Part shown: positions 1-19,771 of the stretch, one piece after another
How the letters are laid out: every line of letters starts with the position of its first letter
Numbering within the stretch: the first letter of the stretch is position 1
DNA from: Pristionchus mayeri
Lineage: Eukaryota > Nematoda > Chromadorea > Rhabditida > Neodiplogasteridae
DNA length: 64,000 nt
Direction of reading: 5' to 3'
NCBI GenBank assembly: GCA_036245805.1
Contig: BTRK01000003.1
Span: forward strand, 18,516,464-18,580,463
Notes under the pieces: model-generated
Told to the model about the DNA's origin: nothing
The model's database searches: none
The model's input: the letters and a program-made list of their open reading frames with translations, nothing else
Program-made: the position numbers and the translations under genes

Positions 1-126
1 AATGAAACTCAGTGTCGTCAGGTATTTGCCTGCTTTTCATACTGTTTATCAGTCAGTGAAACAGTCACGAAAAAGGAGAACATTTTTATTATCTGGGTTT
101 TCTGAGTACTCCACCATGAGGAAGTC

Positions 127-630
127 TAATGACTTGAAACTGAGACGACAACCTGTGGACGGCTGCTTCGACGAGACACCTGACGAATGAAATCAATCCA
201 TGCCTCCTAACGTAATCCACAGAAATGTCTCTAGTGCGTGGTAGAGAGGTTCTTCTGGAAGGAGTGAGTGTTCACACGAGTGAAGTCGTTGCCAGATATT
301 TCTCGAAATATCCGTCGGAAGAGATTCCTGAAGGGAATGGACAATGAGGCTCGATTCGTAAGGGCATCTATTGCCGGGCTATTGATTGATCCTCTACGAT
401 TGACCTTCACAGTAAGGAAATTCTGAATGCATTGCCATCTTTTCTTTTGTTGTGAAACAGAGAACTCCCTTCTTTACCCCTTGCTCTCTATGAATTCGAT
501 ACTCATGATATCTCGACAGTTGCCTATTTTCTTTTAGTCTCTCAGGAAAATCCCCTCCGTCAATTGGTAACATTGAGTTTCACTCACAGCTCATCTGTCC
601 TATTTATGAGGAAGACACAATTAATGGCAG
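127..630. repeat. Direct repeat copy 1, upstream of the cystatin-like gene
   Basis: This segment recurs with scattered mismatches and small indels at about 2633-3212, on the other side of the cystatin-like gene. Shared blocks include GAGACGACAACCTGTGGA, GGAAGGAGTGAGTGTTCACA, ATATTTCTCGAAATATCC and TTTCACTCACAGCTCATCTG. Both copies are in the same orientation, so a tandem duplication of a unit of about 2.5 kb is the simplest reading. No convincing coding frame runs through it. Confidence 0.8.
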
Positions 631-652
631 GTTTCGTCAGTTTTTAAAAATA

Positions 653-922
653 GTGCCCGCAGATTCGAATCAGCTCGAATCAGAGTTGGCCATGATGATC
701 AGCATCCTTGAGAACTCCTCTCATCAAGTCTTCAGAAAATCGCTGTTCGAGGTGTTGTTTGATTCTTACAACCGGAATGCAGAAAATGATTTTGTTAATT
801 TATCGCACGTTTTCAAATTAAACATTGTTTGGCAGGGAGGAAATTTTTTTAGATATTATTCTGCAAAAAGTGACCTTTCTTCCTTCCCTCTATTACTATT
901 GATTGTGATCTTTATGGCGTAA
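653..922 (+). pseudogene. Possible diverged cystatin-like exon
   Basis: An open frame of 89 codons follows a TTTTTAAAAATAG acceptor-like sequence. It contains a helix-like stretch around SLFEVLFDSYNRNAEN and then WQGGNFFRYYS. This order resembles the alpha helix and the following Q-x-V-x-G loop of cystatins, but the loop is not canonical. It lies 250 nt upstream of a clear cystatin-like gene inside a duplicated segment, so a decayed or very divergent paralogue is possible. It lacks an obvious start, signal peptide and downstream exons, and could be chance. Low confidence. Confidence 0.25.
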
Positions 923-1172
923 TATCAGAATAAAGGAGCAAGAAGAGTGCCTCTTTTGGGCAACACACCAGGGCCATTCTCCATGCCATAAGTACAGTGC
1001 CGCAGAGTTTCCCAGAAAAATCTCTCTATCTCTCTCTCTCTCTCTCTCTCTTCCTCTCTACAACTCGTTACGGCTAATTGTGAAAAAAAGTTGATCTGAG
1101 AAGCTACCAGTGATGCAAGCTTTGGTTTGTTATAATATTATCTCACTCCTTAACTATCAAATTGTCTTATAG

Positions 1173-2312
1173 ATGCGGTTGATTCTCGTTCTATATTGTG
1201 TGATTTCCGTGGCTGAGAGTGTAAGGGCGAGCGACATCCTGGCCCAAATGCCCAATCGTACATTGGAGTTTCCTGCTGAAGAAATATTGAAAAACTCTTA
1301 CACTATGGTCAGTTTTAATGTTCTGATAATGTGGTTGTCGATCCAATATCTTTCGTTCGAATGTTTTCGAAAATTGCGTAATTTAGTTATTGCCAATAAA
1401 ATTTAGCTATTTCACAGATGAAGGTGTGGCATGGAATCAGACGACTCAACCAATGTTTTTACGAAGGCAAATATTATCTCATTCCAATCGAAGTTGGTTC
1501 CCTTTTTTAGCTTAATTACGAGTGATCACATATTTATGTAGGCATCTGGTATTGCTCTTTAGCAAGCTAATGATACGTTCGAAGCTTAAGTTTCATAATA
1601 CAATGGTTGCTCAAAGGAAAAGATCTTTAGTGCCCTATGCAAGCTTGCTCATTCGATTCTGCGAAAGTTAGAGCCGTTATTTGCATATGCCAAATCATAA
1701 AGATCTATTTAAATTTGGATGTGTTAAAATTAATTAATAATCCACTTTCCGCAGGTGACTTTTGCCAGTGTGCAAGTTTTAAACGGCTCGCGATGGACAT
1801 TTGTTGTACTCGTAGGCGAATCGAGTTGTCTTCGTGCTACCATTGATGGCTCGCAACTCCCGAACGTACGTACAATGAATAAAAAAGGTAAAAAAAGGTA
1901 AAGATGCAGCCACGTCAAGCGATTTTACAGTCGTAAGCGACTACGCTAGGTGGTGTAGTGCGGTGAGGCCGACTACTGCTAGGACTACGTATCCCTGCTG
2001 TCCAAAGTGCTTCTAGGGAACGTTACCTTTCGCGACCGAGGTCACTACCAATTTACCGATTCCTGAGGGATAGAGGGCTTGGTCTGCCCAGGCGGGGGAT
2101 CGAACTCAGGATCTTTATCCTTTTTTACCTTTTTCCTGAGTACAATGAATAATCGGTAAATTATTATTTTCTCGAATTGTTCTATTTCACAGGTCAAGTG
2201 CGAATTGAAAGAAGGAGGAAATACATTGCTTTACAAAATGTTGCTTTTGGAACAGCCATGGTTGAAAGTCAAACGGTATGACTTCGAGAAGATTGGAACA
2301 ACAGATGTATAG
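1173..2312 (+). CDS. Secreted cystatin-like cysteine protease inhibitor, four exons
   Basis: Four exons (1173-1307, 1418-1492, 1755-1865, 2193-2312), all phase 0, give 146 aa. Residues 1-19 form a signal peptide (MRLILVLYCVISVAESVRA). The cystatin landmarks are a helix around PAEEILKNSY, the strand ending VQVLNG (the Q-x-V-x-G inhibitory loop, in the variant Q-V-L-N-G), the beta strand WTFVVLVGESSC, and a C-terminal PW (EQPWLKV), the second inhibitory hairpin. Family members are wedge-shaped inhibitors of papain-like proteases; a secreted role is inferred from the signal peptide. The canonical N-terminal glycine is not obvious, so potency is uncertain. The start codon directly follows an ATAG acceptor-like site, possibly a trans-splice site. 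An AATAAA lies at 2405-2410. Intron 3 is enlarged by a 257 bp insertion. Confidence 0.75.
1883..2139. mobile_element. 257 bp inserted element with 13 bp target-site duplication
   Basis: The segment is flanked by identical 13-mers GTACAATGAATAA at 1870-1882 and 2140-2152. Its two ends are inverted versions of an AAAAAAGGTAAA-rich motif. On the minus strand GTTCGATCC matches the Pol III B-box consensus, which suggests a tRNA-derived SINE, but I see no matching A box at the right spacing. The long duplication favours a retroposed element; the inverted ends would favour a MITE. The class is unresolved. It inserted 4 nt into the third intron of the cystatin-like gene without breaking the donor. 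Confidence 0.65.
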
Positions 2313-2404
2313 CCATAATGATCAACATAATCGGTACTAATGACTGGAAAAAATGATATGTCATTTCTTATGAATTTTATTTGAATCCATTTCATATGTT
2401 GCGA

Positions 2405-2410
2405 AATAAA
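2405..2410 (+). promoter_or_regulatory. Poly(A) signal of the cystatin-like gene
   Basis: AATAAA lies about 90 nt after the stop codon, the usual distance for a nematode 3' UTR. Confidence 0.55.
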
Positions 2411-2632
2411 GATCTACCGTTGAAAATCCTTAGTTGATTCTTAGTTTGCCCAAGGAAAAGTAGTCGATGTAAGCAATGTACCTCATTTCCAAACGGGAAA
2501 TGGCTTATTTGAAAAGATATTTATCGAGCAGTGCAACAAAAAAGAAAGAGCTTTTCTCTCTTTGATTCTACTAGCAGTTTGTTTAGTGCAAGTAATGTAA
2601 TACAAGAATGACTTGATAATGAACTGATCTAA

Positions 2633-3212
2633 TGACTTGATACTGAGACGACAACCTGTGGAAGACTGCTTCTACGAGAAACCTGATGAATGAAATCAAT
2701 TCACGTTTCCTACCGTAGCCAACAGAAAAGTATCTATCCAGTTCGTGATACTTTTAGTCACCTACCGTGGTCGGTGAGTGTACGGTAGAGAGGATCTTCT
2801 GGAAGGAGTGAGTGTTCACACGCGTGATGTCGTTGCTAGATATTTCTCGAAATATCCATCGGTAGAGATACCTGAAGGGAATGATCGAATGACGATGAAG
2901 CCCGAATCATAAGGGCATCTATTGCCGTCCTATTGATGCACCCTCTACGATTGATCTGCATAAATAACCAGTAAAGAAATTTGGAAATATAGCAGAAGAT
3001 CATTACTCCCTTTCATTTTGTCGTGCAGATGGATATCGGGTGAAACATAGAACTCCCTGATGTTCACTTGCTCTCTCTCTCTCTCTCTCTCGATTCCAAA
3101 TTTGGATCATAACAATTGCCTGTTTCGTTTCGGTCTCACAGGAACCTCTGTTGGCTGCTTTGAGTTTCACTCACAGCTCATCTGTCCTATTCATGAGGCA
3201 GAAACAATTCGA
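2633..3212. repeat. Direct repeat copy 2, downstream of the cystatin-like gene
   Basis: Second copy of the segment at 127-630, same orientation, with an extra stretch of about 30 nt (CCTACCGTGGTCGGTGAG) and a (TC)n run near 3065-3090. It fills the gap between the cystatin-like gene and the 3' end of the chemoreceptor gene. No coding sequence is seen. Confidence 0.8.
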
Positions 3213-3322
3213 GGACGAATTTCTCCTTAAAATATAATACTGTAAAATTTGAATCACGAGCTCTTGCATTTAGTTAAGTCTTTAGTTAAAAGAAAAAAGA
3301 AAAATAGCAATATTTTGGCACT

Positions 3323-6142
3323 CTAAAGATCAAAATAACTGCACCGTCGATAGGTAGGAATGCAAGTGAGACTGATGAGTGCGGACAGGATTGCGGGCGT
3401 TTCTGCTATCTGCAATCAATTGAATCTGTGTACGATCATCTTTTCCCGCATCTACTACAGTATTCTCAGCCAATAATAAGTCAGTTTTCGATCTTTTTAC
3501 AGTACCATCATGGAGAGACTCTCGGCCGCTGGTTGTCTAAACTCGAACAATTGCACGAAGATGAAGAGAGAGACGGCAAGGACGAACATGGACGGAACGA
3601 GTGATTGGTAGGTCAGCACCTGAGTAAATTATCGATTGGTAACGATCACTGGTTCGTTCAAGCAATAGAAATGAGTATTGGTCAAACTCTCTCAAGCGTC
3701 AGAAAGAGCGAGAGATCGCGTAATCTGAGGAGAGACAGAAACTCATACTCACCTTCACGAAAGTGTGATGGAGCGCTCTCGTAGCAGCACTCATCTGCTT
3801 GCCCTTCTCGGCCAATTCGCGGATTGTGATCGACCTGGTTGAGAACGGAAGTAGAATCAAAGTTTATTAATTACTCAAGAGATTCCCAGGATACGGACTA
3901 GCTGATCTGGTATCCCTGCCTTTTCTGGTATCCCTGCCAACACGATAAAATCATTTTTGTCTTGAAAATCTCCAAGTTCATCAATCTAAGTACTACCGTA
4001 ATCTACCGTAGTTTCCAGAATGCGAGAATCGCAGGGTAGACCAGGATGCAGACGTAGAAGAGGGTGTACGCAATAGCAGGAGAGAAGATGTGAGAGGAAG
4101 CTAAAAATGAAGCACTAGAAACTAATGGTGACAACAAAGCACTATTCGTGCTCTCCCTTGGTAAGAATTGATCTTGTGAAACGAATAAGCCATAAATGAA
4201 GAGAGTAGAGTAACGTGTCGATTTTCCAATGCTGGACTCCAAAATGTTTTCTTTTGCACTGGAAGAGCTAAACCACTGATTCCTTCTCGTGATGGTGCCG
4301 ATATAATAATGATGAAACATATAACCCAGTTGCGCATTTTACCAAGACTTTTCAATTTTTAGAAAAATCCGACAAATTGTCGACAATCGCTCTCAAGGAA
4401 GACCGAGTGCATTCAATTTGAGGAGAGCTACTCGTCTCATTCCTCTTCTCACCCAGTATCGTCTTCTCGTCAGCGTACTGCGGGACGTGCTTCTCGATGA
4501 GATCTCTCGCCTCCCTATCAGGAATCTGAGCAGTCGAGAAGAAGATCTGCAGTGCAATTAGGAATTGTCAAGTATTCTGGCAATGTCGCACCATTGACAC
4601 GCAAGATCACAAGAAGTCACAGTCATAGAAAGGACTGGAGAGCCGTCCACGGATTCTAGAGGCACGAATAATACCTCCAATAGCTATCTCTGCGCTTAGA
4701 AACAATGAAGAGAGTCCCGCTTTTTGTCATCCCAAATATCTTCACTCACCGACAGCGCGGCTACGTGAGGAGCGACGAGTAGCAGGAGGATGAGGATCAC
4801 GCGTCTGAAGAGAGAAGGTATTTTGCTGGCAAGATAAGAGATCAAAGATCGCCGACCTCCTCGAAATGAATCCATTCCTGAGGATGACGAGTCGGGCGAA
4901 GAATGAGGCCATGTTGATGTAGAACTGAAAGAGGAAGATCTCACTTCTCCTTTTTTAACGATTTTAAGGACAGTGCGTCACTAAAAATCCGTTGATCACT
5001 GCAAGATTTTGCTTCTTCCGTTTCCCGCAAATCAGACCGGTAAGAAAGCGGACATATTTATTTAGAGAGTCATTCTTGCGAAACCCCATTTTCGCCACCT
5101 TGTTGTTCTCCAAACAATTTCCTAGCAACTCTGACGATGATTTGTAGTCTTTCATCCCTGCGAATTATTTAGGTGAGTTGAACTACAATCTCGACTTGTT
5201 TCGAGACTCTGAGAACTCACGGCCACTTAAAAATACTAATTGAAAAAGGAGGAAGTGTCCCGATATCCTGCAACCAGTAGACCATTGCCATGGGAAACGA
5301 AAGAACAGCGATTTTTCCTTTCCTTTAGCTCCTGAGACCCTTGTTATGAGTCATAACCAATGAGGCAATAGAAATGACGAGAAAGTTTTACTGTTTTGCA
5401 CTCTGAAAGCTTGTAAATTTAATTATTAGAAATATTTGCGATAAAAATGGTTAAGAGACTGACCACGGCGCACACTCCGGTGAGGTATCCGTCGAAGCCC
5501 AGATAGCAGAGTCTCGTCGAGACGAGACCGCACGGACCGTGCATGATCCAGACGAGGTGCATGTCGAGGATAAGGATTCTGAAAAAAAAGATTGACGATA
5601 GGGATGGCTTTCCATCAAATGACGCTCCTCATTGTGCGTACTCTCGCACGGATCTCATTTGTGAGAGAGCACGCAAAATAAAGAGAAAATGTATGATTTG
5701 GGAAGATGGAGGCCGCAGGCACACTTTCGCATGTTTTGTTGTGATTTTCCCATCCGTTGATGCCAACAGTCAACCAACACCCAACACCGTCCAGTCTTCT
5801 ATTATTCATGAGGAATACCCCTTTAGAGGGGAATTAAAATGAAATTTCGAATGCACAAAACGAATCCTTGTTTAGAGAATGAGAGAATGACAATAATTTT
5901 TGCATCCATCACCTGCCCATGTTGCTGAAGGTCGACACCGTAATCAGGATGTCGAATGCTGTGTGGGATACTGTAATCATCAATCAGATTATCGATTGAT
6001 TTCCTCACTCACTCATAAATATCGAATAGTTCCTGTTGGCACGAGGAGTAGCGAGGACGATCAGGATGAGAAGGGCGATGTTGAGAGTGATCGAGACGAA
6101 GAGAATCACCGAGTAGATGATGATGAGGAGCAGATCCACCAT
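3323..6142 (-). CDS. Nematode serpentine (7TM) chemoreceptor, Srd/Str-type, ten exons
   Basis: Ten exons close in phase (6142-6013, 5970-5913, 5578-5464, 4924-4857, 4804-4750, 4546-4453, 4100-4007, 3834-3753, 3619-3506, 3409-3323) and give 298 aa. TM1 is in DLLLIIIYSVILFVSITL at the N-terminus. TM2 is followed by the HGPCG motif seen in Srd/Srh/Str receptors. Later landmarks are YINMASFFARLVILRNG (TM3 end), an extracellular loop with a P-x2-YAD-like segment, TM5 (AIAYTLFYVCILVYPAI), the cytoplasmic helix leading into VLTYQSLVPSMFV (TM6, the typical Q-x3-P) and TM7 PAILSALISLTCIP ending in TYRR. Family members are G-protein-coupled odorant or pheromone receptors in sensory neurons; the ligand is not predictable. 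Length and spacing are normal for Srd, but Str or Srh cannot be excluded without a profile search. Introns carry TACCGTA motifs. Confidence 0.88.
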
Positions 6143-7332
6143 GGTTACGGTAGGATCGGGCTACCTTGAAGAAGAGTACGGTAGCTTTGGGAGTAGGCTT
6201 GCGAGTGAATGGGGCACATTCTGGGGAATGTTTTGACACTCGGGCACGCGTGAGATTCGCTAATGATCGACTGAGGACTCTTCGAATCGAGAGGTTTGTA
6301 GTCGGAGCTGTTGCGAGAAGTGGAGTGGGAAAGACGAATTTAGAAGAGGAGGTGAGGAGATCACTGGAGTCACTCCATCACGGTCCCATGTGGGAACAGG
6401 GATGGATTCGCAAGGATGGTTCTATTCATTTTGCTCAGTCTCAAGAAGATAAGTCCGGTTAGTGCAGAGTCATCTCTCGTGGGAACTCAACACATGAGAG
6501 CACGTGAAATTGAGAAAGAACGAGAGTGGGTGTCTCAGGATAATATAAGTAGGCATAAACTGGAAATTTAGTGTGGCTTTAGTGCGCCAGGCGTCCTGCG
6601 ATCAACTCACAACTCTTCAATAAGCTTTCAACTGTTATTGAAGAATACTCGTCAGAGAGATCAGATTCAGCGCGTTTGCATAGGATTCTGAAGCTTGCAA
6701 GCAAAGATTCGTCAATCTCTCACCACCGAAATCAAAGAAACAGAGAGGGACATCTCAACTACGTTCACAAATCTGCGCTCTCCCCAATTCGCGTGCTCTC
6801 TCGCTGCTCTCTCTCAGAGACCGAAGAGATCGTGTGAAACAACGAAGTGACATAGTAAATTGCCAATCCTATTCTGAACTATTATACAAATAGAATGCTG
6901 CATTCCCTCTCCACCTTCTCCTCTCTACTCTCCCTCCTCTCGCCGCCCCCTTGCTTCGACCGTGAGAATCAGTTTTTAGCCTCATTTAAACCTACGGAAA
7001 AACACGAATTGAGCGCCCTGGGAGTAATCATTTATTCAAGCAGCGATGAAGTTGTCGTTTAGCAGAAAATGGGCATATTGGCAATCGGAGAGACCGGCTT
7101 TCTTTTTGTTCATAGCAACGGCTGCGCTGACCAAGAGAAGGAGTGGAATATGTACTAAAACACAAAAAAATGATAACCTTCTCTGTTCACTTCCCTCTAA
7201 GAGGCACGTGCATGGGTGTTTCTCAAGGAACGAGCAGAATACATTTCCCCCGAGGACAAACTTTCGTCATTGTTCCTTTATTGCGCTACGATATTTGTAG
7301 TCAGTGATAAAGGGGTGAAAAAGTGAGAGCTA

Positions 7333-7416
7333 TTATCTGATGTTTTCGTCCTTCTTCGAACTTCTGGAGAAACGTCCGAACAACTTCTTCATGGAGACCT
7401 TCGCCTTCGAGAGACC
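7333..7416 (-). pseudogene. Isolated copy of the terminal exon of the serpin gene
   Basis: An 84 nt reading frame preceded by a CAG acceptor encodes GLSKAKVSMKKLFGRFSR and then SSKKDENIR and a stop. It matches the last exon of the gene ending at 11778 (GLSKAKVSMKKLFGRLSR then SSKKDENNRE) almost residue for residue. Flanking intron and 3' UTR sequence are also copied (about 7200-7740 against 11660-12030), including the AATAAA signal. It lies 4.4 kb beyond the parent stop on the same strand, so it could be used as an alternative last exon if transcription reads through, or be a fragment left by a local duplication. The frame is intact, which argues for recency or use. Confidence 0.6.
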
Positions 7417-7989
7417 CTGGGTGAAGTCATGTTTAGAGGCAAATTTCTCTCTCCATTCCGCATGCTTCCTCGCTTTCAAGTCAATGGCAGAGAATTCGCA
7501 AAATTACACTGAATGGACGGATCGGGAAATGGAGGTTTGCTGAAGAATTGGAAAAAGGACAGGAGTACTTCTACATGTACGTAGAGATGCAGAGCATTGA
7601 CTAATTAGAAGCCCTGAACTCTCTCCAATTTGTCATCCTATCACTGGTCAGCAAAGCAGTACCCTCTTGATTTCCCTTGAGAAATCAGGATTCGAAAAAT
7701 GGTCTAGACAATCACTTCAGTGGCTAGACATTCACAGCGTGTCAGAGAGGCGAACCTCCTTTGTTCTCCGAGGCGGATCATTTCTCGAAATTGCCCGCCC
7801 CTGCGCGGTGTTGTGGAAATTAGTAGCCGAAACTTATCACGATAAGTCTAGTAAAAAAATAAAATAAAATAATCTAAAAATATAGTATTGTGTATGGACC
7901 TTACAAGTAGCTACCCAACATTTTCTAAGCAATTTCAATTATTGAGGGCTTCCGTATGTTCGATTTAGCTTGCTACCATTATTTCGGCA

Positions 7990-8277
7990 AAAAAAAGCTA
8001 TCTCCTCCGAGCACAGCAATGGGAGACTCAACATCTGGGTACTTTTCTAAATCCGCAAGAGGAGCTCTACAAAATGGCTAACTTCGAATTTCGATTATCG
8101 TTTTGGTTGTTGAATAATAGTTGAAAAGTGCATCAAAAATCGTTTTTCTTATTTTTTTCAAAAGGTAAGTGAATTTTTAAAAATCCGGGTTAGCAATTTT
8201 GTAGTTCACATCCAGCCGATTCAGAAAAGGTCCTTGATGATGGGTCTTCCATTATTCTGCTCGGAGGAGATAGTTTT
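7990..8277. repeat. Foldback (imperfect hairpin) repeat of about 290 bp
   Basis: CTATCTCCTCCGAGCA near 7998 is matched in inverted orientation by TGCTCGGAGGAGATAG near 8258, and CTACAAAATGGCTAAC near 8069 by GTTAGCAATTTTGTAG near 8188. The whole segment can fold as one interrupted hairpin. No coding frame; probably a MITE-like relic. Confidence 0.6.
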
Positions 8278-8499
8278 CGCGTGGAAACTGTTTTGAGTTT
8301 CTCAACCATTGTTTTGCTCGGAAAACTGGATGAGTTTCAGGTGACATTGAAACAGATTTGTTGGTTCTTTCAGGATCAGATGACAATACAATATGTTTCA
8401 CTCCATTTCGATAAGGTGGGGGAAACAATGACTATCGATCTCTTTCGCCACGCAAATTAGCTTTTCTTCCCACTCTGACACGCTGTGACATTGTCGTAA

Positions 8500-11370
8500 A
8501 TGTCGAACGACCAAATTTTGAACACGATATGGACACGAGTTAGACTATTTTCGAAACTGCCCCAGAATGAGAAAAAAAGAGTAAATGAGAAGAAAGATCT
8601 TCGTGGAGCTGTCTTGAGACCTGATCGTTTCCAGGATATGAGTTCGTATAGTATGAAGTCAAAATGCGACGCAGAGCCCTCAGAAGACTCCAATGAGAAT
8701 GGGTAGTATTCCCTCTATCTCCATTTTCAATCTTCTATTCTTTTTTTTCGTGTGGTCTCATCATAATCTCTTTCTTTTCACTCTATTTTCATCCAATTTG
8801 TAATAGTAAAGACAATGCATATCATGTGCACACTAATGTTCAACAAGGAGTCCAAATCTGAAACAATCTCGACGGGAGGTCGATTGATTTCATACTTACT
8901 ATATTATCTATCAATACCCAAATAAGAAACAGTTTCAATAGACGTGTATTTAGACTACACCATTGTAACCTTCTGATTGGAAGCATAATTCCGTTTACAT
9001 TTCTGCCGACATACCCACTGGCCATGCTTAGACTTTAACGATCATCATTTATGGCTTACAGGGAACGGTTTCCGACACTAGTGTCTCCGGATGCTTCCGA
9101 GTTCACCCCCGATGCCAATCCTCAGTCAACCTTCACTTCTCCTCTCATTCGTCCTTCTGTCATGCAGGCATTTATCTCCTCCTTATCTTCACCTACGTTT
9201 GAATTATGCAGTGAGTTGATTCTGATTTTCCGTCCCCATGCATCCAGTTGAGTGTAGATCTTTCAGGAATCAAACAAGACGAGGTCCCACTTCCTGATGT
9301 GACTACAATAACGCGCTCCGTTCCTCAGGTTTGTTCTCGATGGGAGATTTGTGATAATGATGATGAAGTCTGTAGACGCGAAAATAGAATTGTTCTTCAG
9401 AATTTCAAGGACCTTGAGCGGCAACGAAATGATAGAAGCATGTGCGATGTGACAGTTAAGATCGGAAACAATAGATATTACGCACACAAGGTAAAGATTT
9501 ATGAATTTATTTAGTCATTGTTTGCAAATGTTAATTATCATTCCTCTAGGAAGTATTGATCGACCGTATTCCCTTCTTTCGCGCTCTCTTCGACTCGGAG
9601 ATGGTCGAATGCGAGAGCGGGGAGTCTGATCTATCAACAATTTTCACAGGTAACCAGCCATTATAGTAGTTTTTTGTCTGTGTGAACTTTCATGCTCGTT
9701 CATGTCTTACAGCCTATATGGAAAGAGTTCATAGCTCAGACCTAAGAAAGCGACCATCACCAATTATTTCAGACATCGACTGTAGCATTTTTGTCATGCT
9801 TCTGGACTATGTCTACACTGGGCTTCTCACAATCGATGTCACGAACGTTCAAGATTTAATGATGAGCGCGAATTTCCTCGCCATGGTGAGTCTCAACATA
9901 CTGTACTATGATACGTAAAGTTCATCACTGACGTGAATTCAGGAGGAGGTCATGGACGAGTGTGCGCAATTTATGAAATGTCGAATCTCAGCCTACAATG
10001 CGATCTTACTTATATTCTTCTGCAGAGACATTGGATACGAGAAAATCGCGGATGCTGTGCTCCGATTTATTGATGTTTGTTTATGAACCTACACTATTAT
10101 TAATAGAACCAATTGAAGCTGAACTTCATCGATATTACGAGACTTTGGGATTTTCGGAATACGGAATTTCTCGTCTTGTGTGTCGATGATCTTGAGGATT
10201 TGCTGCAAAGAGATTCGCTCCACGTCGAAAAAGAAGAACAGGTAGACTTCACAAATCACAAAGATATAATGCATATTAATTTAAAGGTTTTCGAAGCTCT
10301 CAATCGATGGATGGAAGCCACTCCCGATAGGAAACAACATGCGGCAAGGTTATCAGAAATATACTGAATGAAATCTAATGACTTTACCTTCTCAGACTGT
10401 TGAAATGTGTTCGCTGCTCCCTTCTCTACTCATGGTTTATCTCGCAAGTAATCGAGAAGACTCATTGGGTCATCAGTGATCCGGCCTGTTGCGACCTCAT
10501 AAACGAAGTCAAGGTGCGATTAGGGAAACCTTTTAGAAAGGAGCATTGGTTCGCAATGTATTCTTATTTTTATGTATTCTTAACTTATTTCAAATTTTCG
10601 ATTTTACTATTTCAGTGCATTTAATGGTTTTTGCTGTTGCAGATAAGAGCGAGAGATGCGGACAATATACAGTTGGAAATGAAAAGATACTCCTTGACTC
10701 AAAAACTGGATGACTTGGAAAGGTTTCTGGACCATAAGAACCTCCATCTCATATTCGAGTGAGATTCCTTTCTTTGTTATGGCATCGTAAGATATTGAAA
10801 CAACCTTCAGTCTTCATTGTCGGCACTTCATAGTTATTCAATTTCCCATTGCAGTACATATCAAGCTATATCTCGTACGTCAATCGACATAGATTTTCTG
10901 GCAAAGCGCATGGAATACAATTGTCTATGCGAAAAAGGTACGAAAAAGATGCTCCATCTTTTTCCTTGCATTTAGTTTTTTTTCTGAAATAATTCGATTT
11001 GGCGTACTCACATTCACAATACACCGTCTGCAGCATTAATCTTATACTTGCAGATAGGGCTGTCTCCCTTCTCAATAATCTCTCTCTTCTCGTCCCCGAA
11101 CACTTCTCTATTTTGAAGACGGGAATTGGAAAATTCATCCGAGTCTCGCCCGACAACTCACACAACACATTCACAGAGGTGATTTTAAAACGGATTTTTT
11201 GATATTTTCGCTGCTAGGGAATGAGTTCAACAAGCCACGAAAAGCCATCAATAAAGTTCCCTATCTAATTGAATGTCCAATGGTCTCTTTCCCAGGTGGA
11301 ATCTCTTCTGAAGCAGGAGAGGGCTGCATGCATGGCACCCATCGCAGCATCTTCACCTCGAGCACCCTGA
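8500..11370 (+). CDS. BTB-BACK domain protein, thirteen exons
   Basis: Thirteen exons close in phase (8500-8702, 9062-9210, 9267-9490, 9550-9649, 9713-9885, 9943-10074, 10107-10241, 10287-10348, 10396-10513, 10643-10758, 10855-10937, 11054-11178, 11296-11370), giving 564 aa. The first ~170 residues are low-complexity with no known domain. A BTB/POZ domain follows: SMCDVTVKIGNNRYYAHK, then IPFFRALFDSEM, then MLLDYVYTG. A BACK-like region comes next (NFIDITRLWDFRNTEFLVL, DLEDLLQRDSLHVEKEEQ, VFEALNRWMEATPDRKQHA, LLKCVRCSLLYS). No Kelch repeats are seen after BACK. BTB-BACK proteins usually act as substrate adaptors for Cullin-3 ubiquitin ligases, so that role is inferred. The first exon is supported by ATG, an open frame and matching phase but no homology. 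An AATAAA lies at 11518-11523. Confidence 0.85.
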
Positions 11371-11517
11371 ATGATCACCAAAGATCACTCAAAAATTTAA
11401 CCCAACTCGAAAGAAATAGTGTTTTCTTGGTTCGCAGAATTTCCCATTCCATTGCCCTGATGTTGTGATCATTATTCATATTCAGCGAATTTTTGTATTT
11501 GATGTGCCAGAGAAGCA

Positions 11518-11523
11518 AATAAA
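11518..11523 (+). promoter_or_regulatory. Poly(A) signal of the BTB-BACK gene
   Basis: AATAAA about 150 nt past the stop codon and upstream of the convergent serpin gene's 3' end. Confidence 0.5.
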
Positions 11524-11727
11524 TGTCTTTTGGCATAGCTGCCACGGTGCAGAACGACAGAACAAGCGAAAAAGTAGATTCCAAAAATCTGAACCCCCTC
11601 TCTTCATTCTCCTCGAGCAGGTCGATTCGAGAAAGTTGGTGATTTGAAGAGAAAATGTTCCATGGAAATATTTCTCAATGAACGAGCAAAATACATTTCT
11701 CTGTGGACTAAAGCACGTCTATTTTGG

Positions 11728-11733
11728 TTTATT
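11728..11733 (-). promoter_or_regulatory. Poly(A) signal of the serpin gene
   Basis: AATAAA on the minus strand, 45 nt after the stop at 11778. The duplicated copy of this 3' end keeps the same signal at 7277-7282. Confidence 0.5.
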
Positions 11734-11777
11734 CCGATACTATTTGTAGTCAGTGACAAAGGGTCAAAACGTGAGAG

Positions 11778-19771
<7,994 letters not shown>

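Larger units (their letters stand above)
6143..8499. other. Intergenic region without a complete gene
   Basis: Between the start codons of the divergent chemoreceptor (-) and BTB (+) genes. Both promoters should lie here. It holds a duplicated serpin-gene terminal exon near 7.3 kb and a foldback repeat near 8 kb. Several open frames are short and show no family signal. Confidence 0.6.
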
